From NCBI RefSeq assembly GCF_011386835.1, contig NC_088800.1, forward strand, positions 4,216,001 to 4,280,000: a stretch of DNA of 64,000 bases. Reading direction: 5' to 3'. Each line of letters begins with the position of its first letter. Positions within the stretch are counted from its first letter, which is position 1. Below are positions 23,634 through 35,471 of the stretch, piece after piece. The notes under the pieces are model-generated. The model did no database searches. It was not told where the DNA came from and was given only the letters and a program-made list of their open reading frames with translations. The position numbers and the translations under genes are program-made. This DNA comes from Chrysemys picta bellii (lineage: Eukaryota > Chordata > Testudines > Emydidae).

Positions 23634-25105
23634 TAAATGACTACTTTTATCAAGGCACCCTTTCCAGGAATATCACAATGCTGGTTAAAGGAGCCTCCTG
23701 AAGGGAAGTATATTTCCAGCCTATAAGGACATGAAAGTGGCTGAAATTCTATAACAAGCATGAGAGTTTGGGGCATCCAAAAGGCTCCACCATTTCGCTT
23801 GGGAATCTGCCTCTTAAGACATGCAAACAAAGCCTCAGGGCTAGGTCATTCAGGGTAATACCAAGCCCTATAATGTGTTTAGATGTGTACACAACCTAAA
23901 CCGAATACACACACACACACACACTTTAGCAAAGCACTTCTGCATATGCTTTACTTTGACAATGGGACGGGACTAACTCATATGCTTTGAGTTAACCATG
24001 TGCTTAAGTGCTTGTTAAACTGGGGCCATAGCTCCTTCTGGCACAAGCTTTCACTCTTAAATATAAAAATCCCACCCTGATCTTGGACAGGCAACATCTA
24101 ACAATCAGCCACTGCTGGACCCATTCAGAGGGAGCAGCAGAGATGCCTTTGAAGACATGCATACTCCATACTGAAGTGCCTTGTAAGAGGTGAGATTTCA
24201 GTTCTGAAGATTGCTCAATCTCTCTGCCTTGCTATCTGCTATACTGTAAACTGAAAAACTAAATCCCATCTCCTGCAGCTGAAAAACTAACCGGTTGGTT
24301 AGAAACTACACTAGACTTGAAAATATGGAGACCCAGACTACAGAATGCTTGATTTTTTGTATTTAAGGGATACCAAGTGCAAATTAAAGTTGAAACCAAA
24401 AAATACAAGAAATTAATGTATTGTGTTTCTAGTTTAGTCAAACCACAAGAAAGAAAAATTAGCAGTTCACTCTTGCATTACTAAAAGAGTTGCAAAACCG
24501 GAAATCAGAAAGCTCACAGCAGAGCTGAAAGAACTTGGTGTTTTGTTGAACTTCCTCCCACAAAGCACATCAACATATGTGCCTTTTCTTTCTCTCACTT
24601 GTTAAAAGAGATGGTAAAAGTTTAACTTCCCTAATAAGCCTCACCCTGGTTATGCATAGCAATGTGTCTGCCTACCAATATATGAAAGGCAGCAATCGCT
24701 ACTAAGTCAAGTATTTGCAGCTTCAAAATTAGATTTCTAAGTGTACAAATTTGTCTAGTGAAGAGTCTTGACTGCAGCCAGTCTTACCAAAAAAACTTCA
24801 CTAGGACTGTAGTTCAGTGGTATGATCTACTCTCAAACGCACTGAATGCCCATGGTCAGCTGAATTCTTAACAGTGATTAACCACACCCTTTAATGGCTA
24901 CTTTATAGGTAAATGTAAACAAAAGATGTGCCACTCTCCCAACTGCTTCCAGAAAGCAGACATAAGGGAGGCAGGATTTCACCCAGGGAAATTCAACCAA
25001 AGAAAAGAACTGGGTCTGACTGAGAGCCAGGGCATCCAGCAGAAGTCCCTTCCACTTGCTGGAGACAGGAATCGTTGGAGCCAGGCAGCCAAGAAACACC
25101 ATGTG

Positions 25106-25288
25106 TAGGGTTGCCAACTCGGACAGAAGCTATTCTGGGAGATTCTCCCCCTTCCCCCTCCCCAACATGACAATGTCATTTTCTTAAAATATCCTATTAA
25201 AATCTCCTGTATTGCTTTCAATAGTCACCGGGAGATTGATGCCGATTCTGGGAGACTCCAGGCCAAACCTGGAGGATTGGCAACCCTA
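25106..25288. mobile_element. MITE with TAGGGTTGCCAA ends
   Basis: Inverted ends TAGGGTTGCCAA and TTGGCAACCCTA, and inner pairing of CTGGGAGATT with related reverse sequence. 183 bp, non-coding. It directly abuts another inverted-repeat element at 25290. No clear target duplication. Confidence 0.75.
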
Positions 25289-25289
25289 G

Positions 25290-25434
25290 TTACATAGGTA
25301 CAGGGACATCACTAAAAGCTCTGTTCTTCGGTCTTCCCCCGTTGTAAGGCTAGGACAGGTAGACAAAATCATAACCTTCCAGCAGAGGAAGACAGAAGAA
25401 CAGAGCATTTGATGATGTCCCTGTACCTATGTAA
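25290..25434. mobile_element. Short palindromic MITE abutting the previous one
   Basis: The terminal 22 bp (starting TTACATAGGTACAGGGACAT) recur exactly in reverse complement at the right end, and the next 25 bp pair imperfectly around AGCTCTGTTCTTC. 145 bp. The superfamily is unknown. Confidence 0.8.
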
Positions 25435-26238
25435 AGGATTTCAAAATCAAAATGTACATGGCTTATATCTAGAGTATCTTTTACATCAGGATACAGTAAG
25501 TGCCAGTTTATAGCAGAACATAATTATTAGCTATATGATAGGTAACCCACTTTATTTAGCAAGGTTCTAGAAGAGTAAAACCTCCCACAGTACTTGTTAC
25601 CTTTTAACGTAAAAAGCAAGTTCAAAATTCACAGTTACAAACACACAGATACCATCTTCTTCTTGTAAGAAATGGACGTGGGTATTTCTAATGCGGCCTT
25701 CATCATGGTATCTGAGCACCAACAAAGTTATGGAAGATCAATCATCTCCCACTGCTAAACACCAGAAAGAGCTAGTTTGTAAGCCTTAGCATAGGGAATA
25801 AATTCTAAAATGTAACATGAAACCAGGCAACTAGAATCCCAGAAACTGCCTTTCAAATAGGATAGACACACACAATCACTCTAGAGAGAAATATCTAGGT
25901 CGCTCATAGTTCAAATACTTTAAATACTCAAACATAATTGCTAACGTAATTGCAAAAAGGCTAACTATTGTTTCCATTATAACTTGTTGCTGAGTGAATT
26001 CAAATTTGGTTATCCTGATTTGAGGGCACTCAGTACTTGAATGATCATGCTAAAAGTATGTTCACTGAAACATACGCTCTTTAACCTTGGGGTAAAAACA
26101 AAAAGTATATACAGTATTTACCCATTTGATAGCTTATTGGGTAGTTATACTGGGGAAAATCCTGCTTCTACTCAAGTCAATAATTCCTACTAACTTCAAT
26201 AGGGTCAAGATTTTACCCCCATAGTTTAATCAATGGCA

Positions 26239-26239
<1 letters not shown>

Positions 26240-26272
<33 letters not shown>
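26240..26272. repeat. (CA)n microsatellite
   Basis: About 16 pure CA units. Confidence 0.95.
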
Positions 26273-26274
<2 letters not shown>

Positions 26275-26329
26275 TTTAAACTTTTCAAAATACAGGCGTA
26301 CACTCCTGAGCACCAGAGCTATTGTAACA

Positions 26330-26440
26330 CCGACAGATCCGCGTAGTCAGCAGGGCGGATGGAACCTGGGATCTCTGGAGCTTAGTGCATGAGCCTCTAC
26401 TGCACGAGCTAAAAGCCATATGGCTGTTAGCTAAGGCTGT
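26330..26440 (-). repeat. tRNA-derived SINE fragment
   Basis: On the minus strand the segment reads TTTTAGCTCGTGCAGTAGAG, an A-box-like sequence, then CACTAAGCTCCAGAGATCCC and GGTTCCATCC, a B-box-like sequence at tRNA-like spacing. This suggests a tRNA-derived SINE head different from the Cry SINE at 44951-45149. Confidence 0.5.
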
Positions 26441-26524
26441 AGAACAGACTCATTAATATGTCTCTCTCTCTAAGTGGTCTCAGTGCCACTAGATGGGACA
26501 GAACACCCCCCCCCCCCCAGGAGG

Positions 26525-26720
26525 TGTGTGAGTTACACTATGCTGACCTAACCCCTAGTATAGATACAGTTGGGTCCATGAAAGAATGCTTCCATTGGCC
26601 TAGCTACTGAGTGTCGTTTCTACAGCGATGGAAAAATCCCTCCCATCGCAGTAATCTGCATCTACACTACAGGGTTACAGCAGCACAGATACAGTGCGAC
26701 AGCTATGCCTCACTAGCACA
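26525..26720. repeat. Degenerate MITE fragment of the CTACAC group
   Basis: Motifs GTTACACTATGCTGACCTAA and ATCTACACTACAGGGTTACA resemble the interiors of the Harbinger-like MITEs in this window. Neither end is intact. It follows a run of about 13 C. Confidence 0.4.
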
Positions 26721-27880
26721 GATCTGGCTGCATTTGCTGACTTAACAACAACATTCTAGTTCGATACAATTTTGTTTTAGTCTTCAGTTGTTCTTGCATT
26801 TTATTCTCCACTTCTAATCCTGATCTTGAATGATGTGGATTTTATTAAACAAGCACAGTTTGAGGTTTTGAACTCTCAAAACTACTAAACTTGAAAAGTG
26901 AATATATTTTAAAGATTGGTGAGGATTATGTCAATCCTAGTGTACCAGAAATCAGCTTATATTTAAATTTAAGATCTAATTAGAAAAACCCTGAAAAATC
27001 ACTTTTAATGCAACCATCACATTCTACATTAAGTCCTGTGATCATCAGTTCAAATTAAAATAAATTTCTTTAATTCAGGACTAATTAAATAACGTTTGGT
27101 CAACCACATAGCCCTGCTATATGCAGGGAGATCTCCAGCAGGCAAATTTGAGCCACTACTACTAATATACGGCTTCAGCATTAGTCCTTTCATGTTACAG
27201 TTAGATTTTGACAGCTTATTATATACTAAAATCACTACCCCAAAAACCTAGGTTTTTTTTTTAATTGAGTAAATGGCTTAAAGTTTAGCTTTTACATCAC
27301 AAACTACAGCTGTTTTGCACACTAACAGCATATAGCTAATGGACTAGTCGCCTAATGTGTTTGATAAGAGTTTGACATTTGTAACTGACATCACATCAAC
27401 TTCTCCATTTTCTCAGTTTCATGTGTGTCAGTTTTAAGCCGCTAAGCAAAGATTAGTTTGTCATATGCATGTTCTCTTATTTTCAGATCTACCAAATCAA
27501 TTGTGAAAATGGGATGACCACCAATTACCTGCCTATCTGCATAAAAAGAGTTTTATTCCGAAGTGTTTCTTCGGTATTCATTGTAGTAACAAACTAAAAT
27601 TTTGCAAGATTTGTGCACACACACATCTGACTAGTCTGACGGACATCCACTTTTCCGTGTTATAAAGTTACGAAGATCAGTTCCTCATAACCTTTCCTAA
27701 CTGCTTCTTTCACATGACCCGATACGATTCCTTTTGAAGCTAAAAAGCCTTTGATACAGTTTTCAAATATATTCAGGTATTTTAGAGTTATTCTGACAGA
27801 CCAAAAACAGGCTAGCAGCCTAACAATTCCCACATAGTTAGGTGTGCCAATATAACACAAACACTGTGCACTCTTTAAAC

Positions 27881-28035
27881 GTTTCAGAGTAGCAGACATG
27901 TTAGTCTGTATCCGCAAAAAGAGCTGGAGTACTTGTGGCACATTAGAGACTAACACATTTATTAGAGCATAAGCTTTCGTGGGCTACAGCCCACTTCTTC
28001 GGATGCATATAGAATGGAACATGTATTGAGGAGAT

Positions 28036-28071
<36 letters not shown>

Positions 28072-28371
28072 GCATGAACAGGTGGGAGTTGTCTTACCAA
28101 CTCTGAGAGGCCAATTAAGTAAGAGAAAAAAGTTTTTTTCCTCTTACTTAATTGGCCTCTCAGAGTTGGTAAGACAACTCCCACCTGTTCATGCTCTCTG
28201 TATGTGTATGTGTGTGTGTATATATATATATATGTTCCATTCTATGCATCCGAAGAAGTGGGCTGTAGCCCACGAAAGCTTATACTCAAATAAATGTATT
28301 AGTCTCTAAGGTGCCACAAGTACTCCGGTTCTTTTTGCGGATACAGACTATCACGGCTGCTACTCTGAAAC
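27881..28371. mobile_element. 490-bp near-perfect palindrome, copy 4 of the palindromic repeat
   Basis: Both termini read GTTTCAGAGTAGCAG (left) and its reverse complement (right). The two arms, about 240 bp each, pair along their whole length, with a centre near 28133 where AAGTAAGAG faces CTCTTACTT across a short A/T-rich turn. Each arm carries a microsatellite at the same place: CA on the left (about 28047-28071), TG/TA on the right (about 28182-28231). The right arm contains CCGAAGA, GTGGGC..GCCCAC and GAAA (28273-28276). There is no coding capacity. Confidence 0.9.
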
Positions 28372-28521
28372 TTCTAATAATGTTTGTACAAGTTATGCCT
28401 TGCAAGGTATTATTCAAAAACTCAACTTGCTGATCAATAATACCATGGCAAAATACACTTAGCAATATTATATGCAAAGTTATGAATACAAGCTGAAAGG
28501 CGGACTCAAGCATGCTTCTCA

Positions 28522-28625
28522 GGCCTTGGCTACACTCGGGACTTCACAGCGCTGCCGTAGTCGCGCCGCCAGCGCGTTTTCACACCCCTGAGCGCAGCAA
28601 GTTGCAGCGCTGTACAGCGCCAGGG
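28522..28625. repeat. Half of a Harbinger-like MITE
   Basis: Starts GGCCTTGGCTACACTCGGGA and contains GAGCGCAGCAAGTTGCAGCG, matching the left half of the element at 23350-23633. The right half is missing, and LTR-like sequence starts where it stops. Confidence 0.6.
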
Positions 28626-29527
28626 TATCCAAGGCCTCAGAGAAGTCTAGGGAGTGGCTAAACCAGTTCCTCAGAGACAAAGGGCAAGCAACAAAGCTGA
28701 TGGACCATTACCTGCTAAGTGGCCATTCTTTGGCAAGGAAGGGGCAGGGACAAAAATCTACATCCGAGCAAAGAAACAGCATAAAGTTCTTTCTTCACCA
28801 GGCTGCCTGTGACCTTGCTCCCAGCTGTAAATGCTTCTCAAAGGGGGGACAGGACTATAAAAAGAAGGGGCAGACACCCCAAAACACTCCCCGCCCATCG
28901 CATTCTCTGCACCAGAGAGAACAAAAGGAAACAGCCACTGGGCTTTGGGGGAGGGGTCCTGACCTGAAGAGTTTTGTCAGTAATCTTGTTGGAAGTATGT
29001 GGTGAGAATTGCTTGAATCTAATATAATTTAAGTTAGACACTAGTAAGGACTTTATATTTTTCTTGTATGCCGCATTACTTGTACTCACTTAAAATCTCT
29101 CTTTGTTACAGTTAGAAACTTGTTCAATTGTTTTCACTAATCCAGTGCACAACCTGAAGTGTTCAAGTAACTCCATTTGGGGTAATAAGGAGTGTGTATA
29201 TTATTCCCTTAAAGGAATAACAGATTTAATATATTTGTACTGTCCAGGAGAGGGCTGGGCAGAACAGGACATACATTTCTAGGGGGAAATCTGGGACTGG
29301 GAGTGGTGAGGTCAACCTGTGCTAATCTTTCTGGCTGGTAAGAGGAGAGACGTGGCTGGCTGGCCGCAGCACACACACAGTCATAGCTGGGAGCAACTTA
29401 CATGCTGGAGGCTGTCAGCCGTCCAGGTTGGTGGCTACAGCAGCAAGGCATTGTAAAGGGCACCCCATGTTACAGGACAGGGGTGACATGGCCCCCATTA
29501 GTCTAGATTGTGCCACGGTATGTCACA
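28626..29527 (+). mobile_element. LTR, 5'-truncated
   Basis: It ends GGTATGTCACA like the other LTRs here and carries a TATA-like CTATAAAAAG near 28854. Motifs such as CATAGCTGGGAGCAACTTAC and CATGCTGGAGGCTGTCAG near the end are related to the U5 part of family A (GAGCAGCTCACATGCCAGAG in the copy at 58413). The left end is missing, probably cut by the adjoining MITE half. Confidence 0.55.
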
Positions 29528-29815
29528 AGGACATAAGAATTGGGATTTATTACAGAACAATGCTTTTGAGGGTTTGGTGTAAAGCCTTATCACTAGGCTT
29601 GACAGAATTAAGTTTGTATTTTTTTTAAATAATTTCAACAGGTAATATTGATTATTTTTAAGCTTTTTTAAAAAATTATTGATTTAAATGTTCAGTTATG
29701 AGAAATTATTAATAGGAGGTCAGACAATTATTTAATGTCAGGAGACATTGAGATTCAAAGTCAACGCTTTACATACAAATTGCCCTCATCACATGTCAAA
29801 ATACAGAAAGTAAAT

Positions 29816-31005
29816 TGTGACGTTGTGCAGTCTATATGGTTTTATAAAAACTTGATAATAAGTCAATATAATGTAACTAAGATAGTTTTAGAGAAAATAC
29901 GGTAATAAGTGAATGTAAGTAACTGGGATATGCCTCATGCAAAAGGTCTCTTGTAAGGTATCATTACAAAGCTTATAATCTACTGAGTGTGATCATCTGA
30001 TTTGTATAAATGTACCACTCTTGTATCTAAAACTAGAAATATAAAATGTAACTCTGAGGGCCTATTGTAATTGTGTAAAGTGTGGACCATTAATGATGGT
30101 TTGGAATCTTGATGACTCCCATTGTCTGCAGATGGCTGTATTTACCTGTGAGTCTTCCTGTATATGTGTGTGCTGGCAAGTGAGTAATGAAGTCTTGCAG
30201 TGACATGTGATCATGTCACCTGAACTGGAATCCATCTTTAACCTGGTGCTTTTCCAGTGAGGGGGGGTGGAAACCCAGAGAGACAAAGAGTTCCCGCCTT
30301 ATGCAAAAGATATATAAAGGGGGGAAGAGAACAGAGAGAGAGAGAAGCCATCATGAAGAATCCCCTAGCTACCACCTGAGCTGCAACAAGAGCTGTACCA
30401 GGGGAAAGAATTGTGCCCAGGCCTGGAAGGTGTCCAGTCTGAGAAAGACTTACTGAAACATCTCTGAGGGGGAGATTATCTGTATTTAGTTTGATTAGGC
30501 ATAGATTTGCGCATTTTATTTTATTTTGCTTGGTGACTTACTTTGTTCTGTCTGTTACTACTTGGAACCACTTAAATCCTACTGTCTGTATTTAATAAAA
30601 TCACTTTTTATTTAGTAATTTACTCAGAGTATGTATTAATACCTGGGGGAGCAAACAACTGTGCATATCTCTCTATCAGTGTTATAGAGGGCGAACAATT
30701 TATGAGTTTGCCCTGCATAAGCTTTATACAGGGTAAAACGGATTTATCTGGGTTTAGACCCCATTGGGAGTTGGGCATCTGAGTGCTAAAGACAAGCACG
30801 CTACTGCGAGCTGTTTTCAGGTAAACTTGCAGCTTTGGGACAAGTGATTCAGACCCTGGGTCTGTGTCTGGAGCCAGACGGGAGTGTCTGGCTCAGCAAG
30901 ACAGGGTGCTGGAGTCCTGAGCTGGCAGGGAAAGCAGAAGCAGGGGTAGTCTTTGCACATCGGGTGGCAGCTCCCAAGGGGGTTTCTGTGATCCAACCCG
31001 TCACA
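29816..31005 (+). mobile_element. Solo LTR, family B copy 2
   Basis: A 1190-bp element, TGTGACG at the start and CGTCACA at the end, with an exact 5-bp target duplication TAAAT (29811-29815 and 31006-31010). It is nearly identical to 17556-18746, with scattered substitutions and a few short indels. TATATAAA is at 30311 and AATAAA at 30594-30599. It lies antisense to PIAS1 and has no viral gene attached. Confidence 0.93.
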
Positions 31006-33130
31006 TAAATATCCTTAAATCATCAAATCATCCCCGTTTTTGCTATTCATTCACTAGTCCATTTGTAACGAGCCTAATTCAAACATTTTTAAATGACTGG
31101 ATTTTGACTCAAGTTATCAAGCAGCATTTTTCTTTCTTTGCCTAGCTGTAACTTTGATTATCATTAATAGAAATATATTTTTGTTGGTTTGTGTATGTGC
31201 AGTGAAACTGATGCTTACTGACATTCACCAAAAATCGAATCCTTCTAAGCCTACTCACGACCAATATGCATTGCTAGAAAACATTTAATTATAGATTATA
31301 CTAATCGGCTTACATCAGGTGCATCGTCCAATACAGATGCTTTCCTGACTTTACAACACCTAACATCGTTAAAAATCAACTGTGTTCCATATACTGCTGA
31401 GCTGGGACCAGACATCTCCTCTTCTCATTTAAAAACAAAAAAAAAACCCTCCACAAGCCTATAGGCAGCCCTCTTGGGGCCAGAAGGGATGTTGTAAATC
31501 CCTTCAAGTCTCAATGCAACAGACAATATAACCATAATCTTTTTTTATTAACTGCAGGGCTGTGGAAAAGCTAAACAAGAGTTGTGCACTGGAAATGCTC
31601 TGAAGGGAAAATGAGAGAATCTGCAATTGAATAGAGCAATGGCAGGAAATGATAATTCCACTACTCTGTGCTGTGGAGTCTGCTATTTTGAGTTCTCAAA
31701 AAGAGCACAGCTAGTGTAAAACACTAGCCATGTAGATTGAGGTTTACAAGTCCAATGTTGCTTTGTGAATATACTGTCCCAGCTCACTACTGCAAGCTAT
31801 ATGGTATATTACAAGCCCAGAGAAGGTAAACAGTGATTGAACAGCTTCTGTATAGCCCTCTATCCTTGGCTGTCTGTCACAGAGAACATAGCACCAGGAG
31901 TTGCTGCAGCTACTCTAAATGGAAGGTCTTCAATTGTGGGGGAAGTAATTATCATTCCCGTTTCTAATCAATGCTGCCCATTTTACAGGCATAAAAACTT
32001 GTATTAAAGCTAATGTTTAAAATCAAGTCTACACAAGTTAAGAAGGAAGGTACTGTATGTACATCTGGGGTCAGGCTTGAGTGATGAGAGATTACAAGTA
32101 TCGCTTACAAGGTTCACAAGATACATACATAGTAGATAACCAGCATAGATCCAGATTGGGGTGTGGGAGTTTTCAAAGCGTCAATGAATAAGTGATCTCA
32201 GGTATGCCACCCATAGAATGAATTTAGCGTCCAAGTCAGTATTGGTGTAGCGAATAGGTGCATGGGTGGGTTTATCAGGAAAGGGAGTGGGTTATTTCCC
32301 TGACCCGCGGTCTCGTTTACTCTACATTAGAAGATATTTTAACAGTCTGGAGCTACATTCTGAGGAAACAAGTGACAAGAGACTTACATCCATTGCCTTC
32401 TTTTGTTCTTGACAATAGAAAAAATGGCTGGTAAATTCCATTTGCCTACCTGGTAATCACATTGGCTACCTACAATATTTGAGTACAAAGAGTATAATAT
32501 TATTTTGGGAACGATAAACGAAAGATCTGAGCCTTTTCTAGAATGTATGTAACCAAGTAACTACTCTGAAAAGGATTAAGTGAAACCTAAATAAATTAGG
32601 GTGCACAGAACTCAAGAAAAGTCTTTGACCAGTACTAGAGACTGACAACAGGTTCCATTTGTGAGAAGCAGGGAGCTAGTCATTCTGAATCCCAATTAAA
32701 GTCTCCAGGCTGGTCTCATCATGGGAAAAGGCGGATGAAATAAAAAAATTCCCTTTCACCTATAAAAGGTTCAAGGAATAAAAGAAACCAAAAGACAACA
32801 GTGCAGGCTGTATTTCAAACAGGAGAAATCACTACGGCCTGGAATGTGCATCAGCCATTTGGAGACAAAGCAAGTGGTAGACGACTGACACACTTTGAGG
32901 GGGACGGAGGACTTCCTTGCAACAATGAAGGGGATAGCTGAATCATTTGGGGCAAACATCCATTAAATAACCTAAGACATTAACGAAAACAACCATGTAC
33001 CCAATAGCATAAAACAAATATTTTACTTTAATAAAGTAGAGAAATTAATACACAGCCTTTTTCTATACCGTAGTTAGTGGCACAGTGATTGTTAAGGAAG
33101 GCAGGTCCTCAATTGTATTTACATTTAGAA

Positions 33131-33423
33131 CAGGGGTCGGCAACCTTTCAGAAGTGGTGTGCAGAATCTTCATTTATTCACTCTAATTTAAGGTTTCGTC
33201 TACCAGTAATACATTTTAACATTTTTAGAAGGTCTCTTTCTGTAAGTCTACAGTATATAACTAAACTATTGTTGTATGTAAGGTAAATAAGGTTTTTAAA
33301 ATGTTTAAGAAGCTTCATTTAAAATTAAATTAAAATGCAGAGCCCCCCGGACCGGTGCCCAGGACCCGGGCAGTGTGATTGCCACTGAAAATTAGCACGT
33401 GTGCCATAGGTTGCCTACCCCTG
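33131..33423. mobile_element. hAT-type MITE with perfect 8-bp duplication
   Basis: Ends CAGGGGTCGGCAACCTTTCA and GGTTGCCTACCCCTG are inverted repeats. The octamer ATTTAGAA is exact on both sides (33123-33130 and 33424-33431). 293 bp, non-coding. Confidence 0.93.
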
Positions 33424-33907
33424 ATTTAGAACTACCTATTTGTAACCCAGTTACTTAAAGTCTTTTCAAATTTTTAACGTGTTTTTTTTTTTAAGCTGAA
33501 TCAAGTGTTTACATCTACCAATTGCTAAACCAGTGGGTTTTTCCTCACTGACATAAAAAAGCATTAGTATGCATTCCTCTTGTATTTGTGGCTTTTTTTC
33601 AAAATGCCCCCATACCGCCTGTAGTCAGTTCTGCTAAAGACTAGACAATTACTATTTACCCTGCACTATAAGAAGAAACCAAAAGGACTGGTTCTCACAT
33701 GCATGCCAGGAGTCCTACTGAAATTAATGGGACCACGTAAGCACATAAAGTTAAGAAAGTGCTTTGTTGAACCAGGGACCAGAACAGGAACACAAATTGC
33801 TATGTGCTGCTCTGTAAGACTCCAAATTATCCTAGTCGGCTACTCAAATGTTATAGATTATAACCACAAGACAGTTTAAATACAAAAGTTTGCAGATCTT
33901 TCATAGG

Positions 33908-33988
33908 TTAGTAAATTTAAGTCCAGAAGGGACCATTATGATTATTTAATCTGATTTCCTCCATAACACAGACCATAGAATTTTTTTT
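33908..33988. repeat. Dispersed repeat fragment, possibly CR1-related
   Basis: The motifs GTCCAGAAGGGACCATTATG and CATAACACAGACCATAGAA match a short dispersed motif common in turtle and bird genomes. Too short for firm assignment. Confidence 0.4.
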
Positions 33989-34418
33989 GTTTTTGCTGGG
34001 CCCAAGTTTTTGTGCAACTTTCTGGTTTAACCACCTGCTCTTACTTGTTCAGACTTCCTTATTTTTAAGTTCCATTTTCTAAAGCTTAGAGCCACCGTGC
34101 TGGTTTTTTTGCCCATTCCTTCCAATGAGGATGTTGAATTTATTTATCCTGGAGGCAGCAGTACTTAGTGTCTTAACTATAGTTACTATTTGAACCAACT
34201 TATGGGTGTTACTTAAGATGATGTGTCTGTTCTTGTGAACTACAGAACAAGCTGTCCCAAGAGGCAATCATTTCTTGTATCTAGAAATATTGGTTCTCTA
34301 AATCCTGCCTTGATTTAACAATTAAGCCAGTTTATATGCTAGAAGCTGAAGCCTCCCCCCACCCCCATATTATTATTGAAGAGATATGCTAAATATAGAA
34401 TTAACATTATAGCCTTAC

Positions 34419-34863
34419 CTAGACTAGTTGGTTTTATCAGTTCATCCAGTAAGTCGTAAAAAGGTAATTTCTGAAGCTTTATGTCTGGATGGACAGGGTG
34501 GAGCGCGGATGTTAGGTGGGGAAGTTCCAGTTCATGTTTAGGTCCCAGAAGAGAAACAGGAAGCAATGGTGACGTTGCAGGGTGGCCATCGTAAGTGAGC
34601 TGTGGAATGGTAGATGGAGACAAAGTTGCTGGCATGGAAGTTGAGTGTACGCTGGGGAGAGACAAGTCTGCAGGTGTCATGATTTTCTGAGGGAACCTCC
34701 GCCTATAGAGTTCTTTAATTTTCATTTGGACAGCAGGGCTGCAGCCGGCTTTTAACAAATGCAGTGCTTTTGTGAGAAGTTCGTGTTTGCGTCCGTGCTT
34801 GTTCCTCCCCGCGTATCCCAGAAGTACTTGCAGCTCAGAAACTCTAAGGCTCATAACCATTTG
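34419..34863 (-). CDS. PIAS1: PIAS1 coding exon 2 (SAP domain)
   Basis: The largest coding block of the window, 445 nt. On the minus strand the acceptor TTGTCTTCAAG ends at 34864 and the frame begins QMVMSLRVSELQVLLGYAG, continuing with RNKHGRKHELLTKALHLLKA. It ends KLPFYDLLDELIKPTSL plus one base before GTAAGG. The first 35 or so residues are the SAP domain, which binds A/T-rich scaffold DNA and STAT/p53 partners. It contains an LxxLL motif (LQVLL), known in PIAS proteins for transcription-factor contact. The following Pro/Ser-rich linker (PATLSPSTIPQ) leads to the PINIT domain. An ATG within the exon is internal: the start codon belongs to an upstream exon (MADSAELK in human), which I could not find in the window. 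PIAS1 is favoured over PIAS2/3/4 by the linker sequence. Confidence 0.97.
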
Positions 34864-35449
34864 CTTGAAGACAAACAAAATTCATAAATATTAGTATTAC
34901 AGTTACCAGCTCAGCAGCGTTAATACTTTTCTGTTAATCTTTTTCATCATAGCTTATTTAGAAGCTGACATTTCTATCCCATCCTTGACTATCTAAAACA
35001 CAACTTCAAATGTGCTCGTGTTTATTGAGTACTAGCAGCAATCTAGATCTAGAAAGTCTGCAACAGCCTTTTTACTTTAAAGGTACTGAACTTTCATTTG
35101 CTAAGTATGATCCAAGACCATCCTGGCAGGAGTGAAAATTTTAGGAAAAAGCAGACCAGCTTCAGAAAAAGACCCGGGGGGTGCGAGGGAGAGAAGGGGG
35201 AAGATTTGTAATGCGAGATACCGGTATATTATTCAGAAGTTTAATATTTTTCTTTCAATTGTACATTTCAGTAAATGCAGTTATGGTCTAATAATTTTGG
35301 TTCCACTAATGTGACCAAAATGTTAGGGAGTGCTTGGAATGCAGGACACAAGTTTTAAAACACCATTTTGAATTAGCTTGTGCTACATGGAAAATTAGAG
35401 TAGTGTTTACAACAAAAAGAAACCGCAGAGCATAAATCCGTTAATTAAA

Positions 35450-35471
35450 AAAAGAGAGAGAGAGAGAGAGA
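35450..35471. repeat. (GA)n microsatellite
   Basis: About ten GA units after an A-rich stretch. Confidence 0.85.

Larger units (their letters stand above)
7390..34418 (-). other. PIAS1: PIAS1 intron 2 (27 kb, repeat-rich)
   Basis: The interval lies between exon 2 (donor GTAAGG at 34418) and exon 3 (acceptor AG at 7391-7390). It contains the LTRs, MITEs, LINE tails and palindromic repeats listed separately. Stretches where I see only AT-rich intron and simple repeats are about 7400-11280, 12460-13380, 16360-16740, 19980-21455, 22710-23050, 23640-25105, 25435-26235, 26730-27880, 31010-33120 and 33990-34418. A stretch at about 16740-17350 is GC-richer and repeat-like, but I could not assign it apart from a tRNA-like end. 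Confidence 0.85.

Noticed and set aside
24788..24850. A tRNA-like string (TAGTTCAGTGGTATGATC) suggesting a tRNA gene or SINE
   Set aside because: Only an A-box-like word is present. There is no B box or cloverleaf pairing downstream.
28082..28309. 75-residue frame across the palindrome
   Set aside because: It reads through the turn of an inverted repeat and a microsatellite, so it has no coding signature.
17556..31005. The two family B LTRs as the ends of one complete provirus
   Set aside because: Each has its own exact but different 5-bp duplication, and the DNA between them contains unrelated repeats and no viral genes.
34264..34418. Extension of the exon 2 reading frame past LIKPTSL
   Set aside because: The extra residues are read-through into intron 2. 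A consensus GTAAGG donor follows at 34418, and the next exon restores the codon as alanine.
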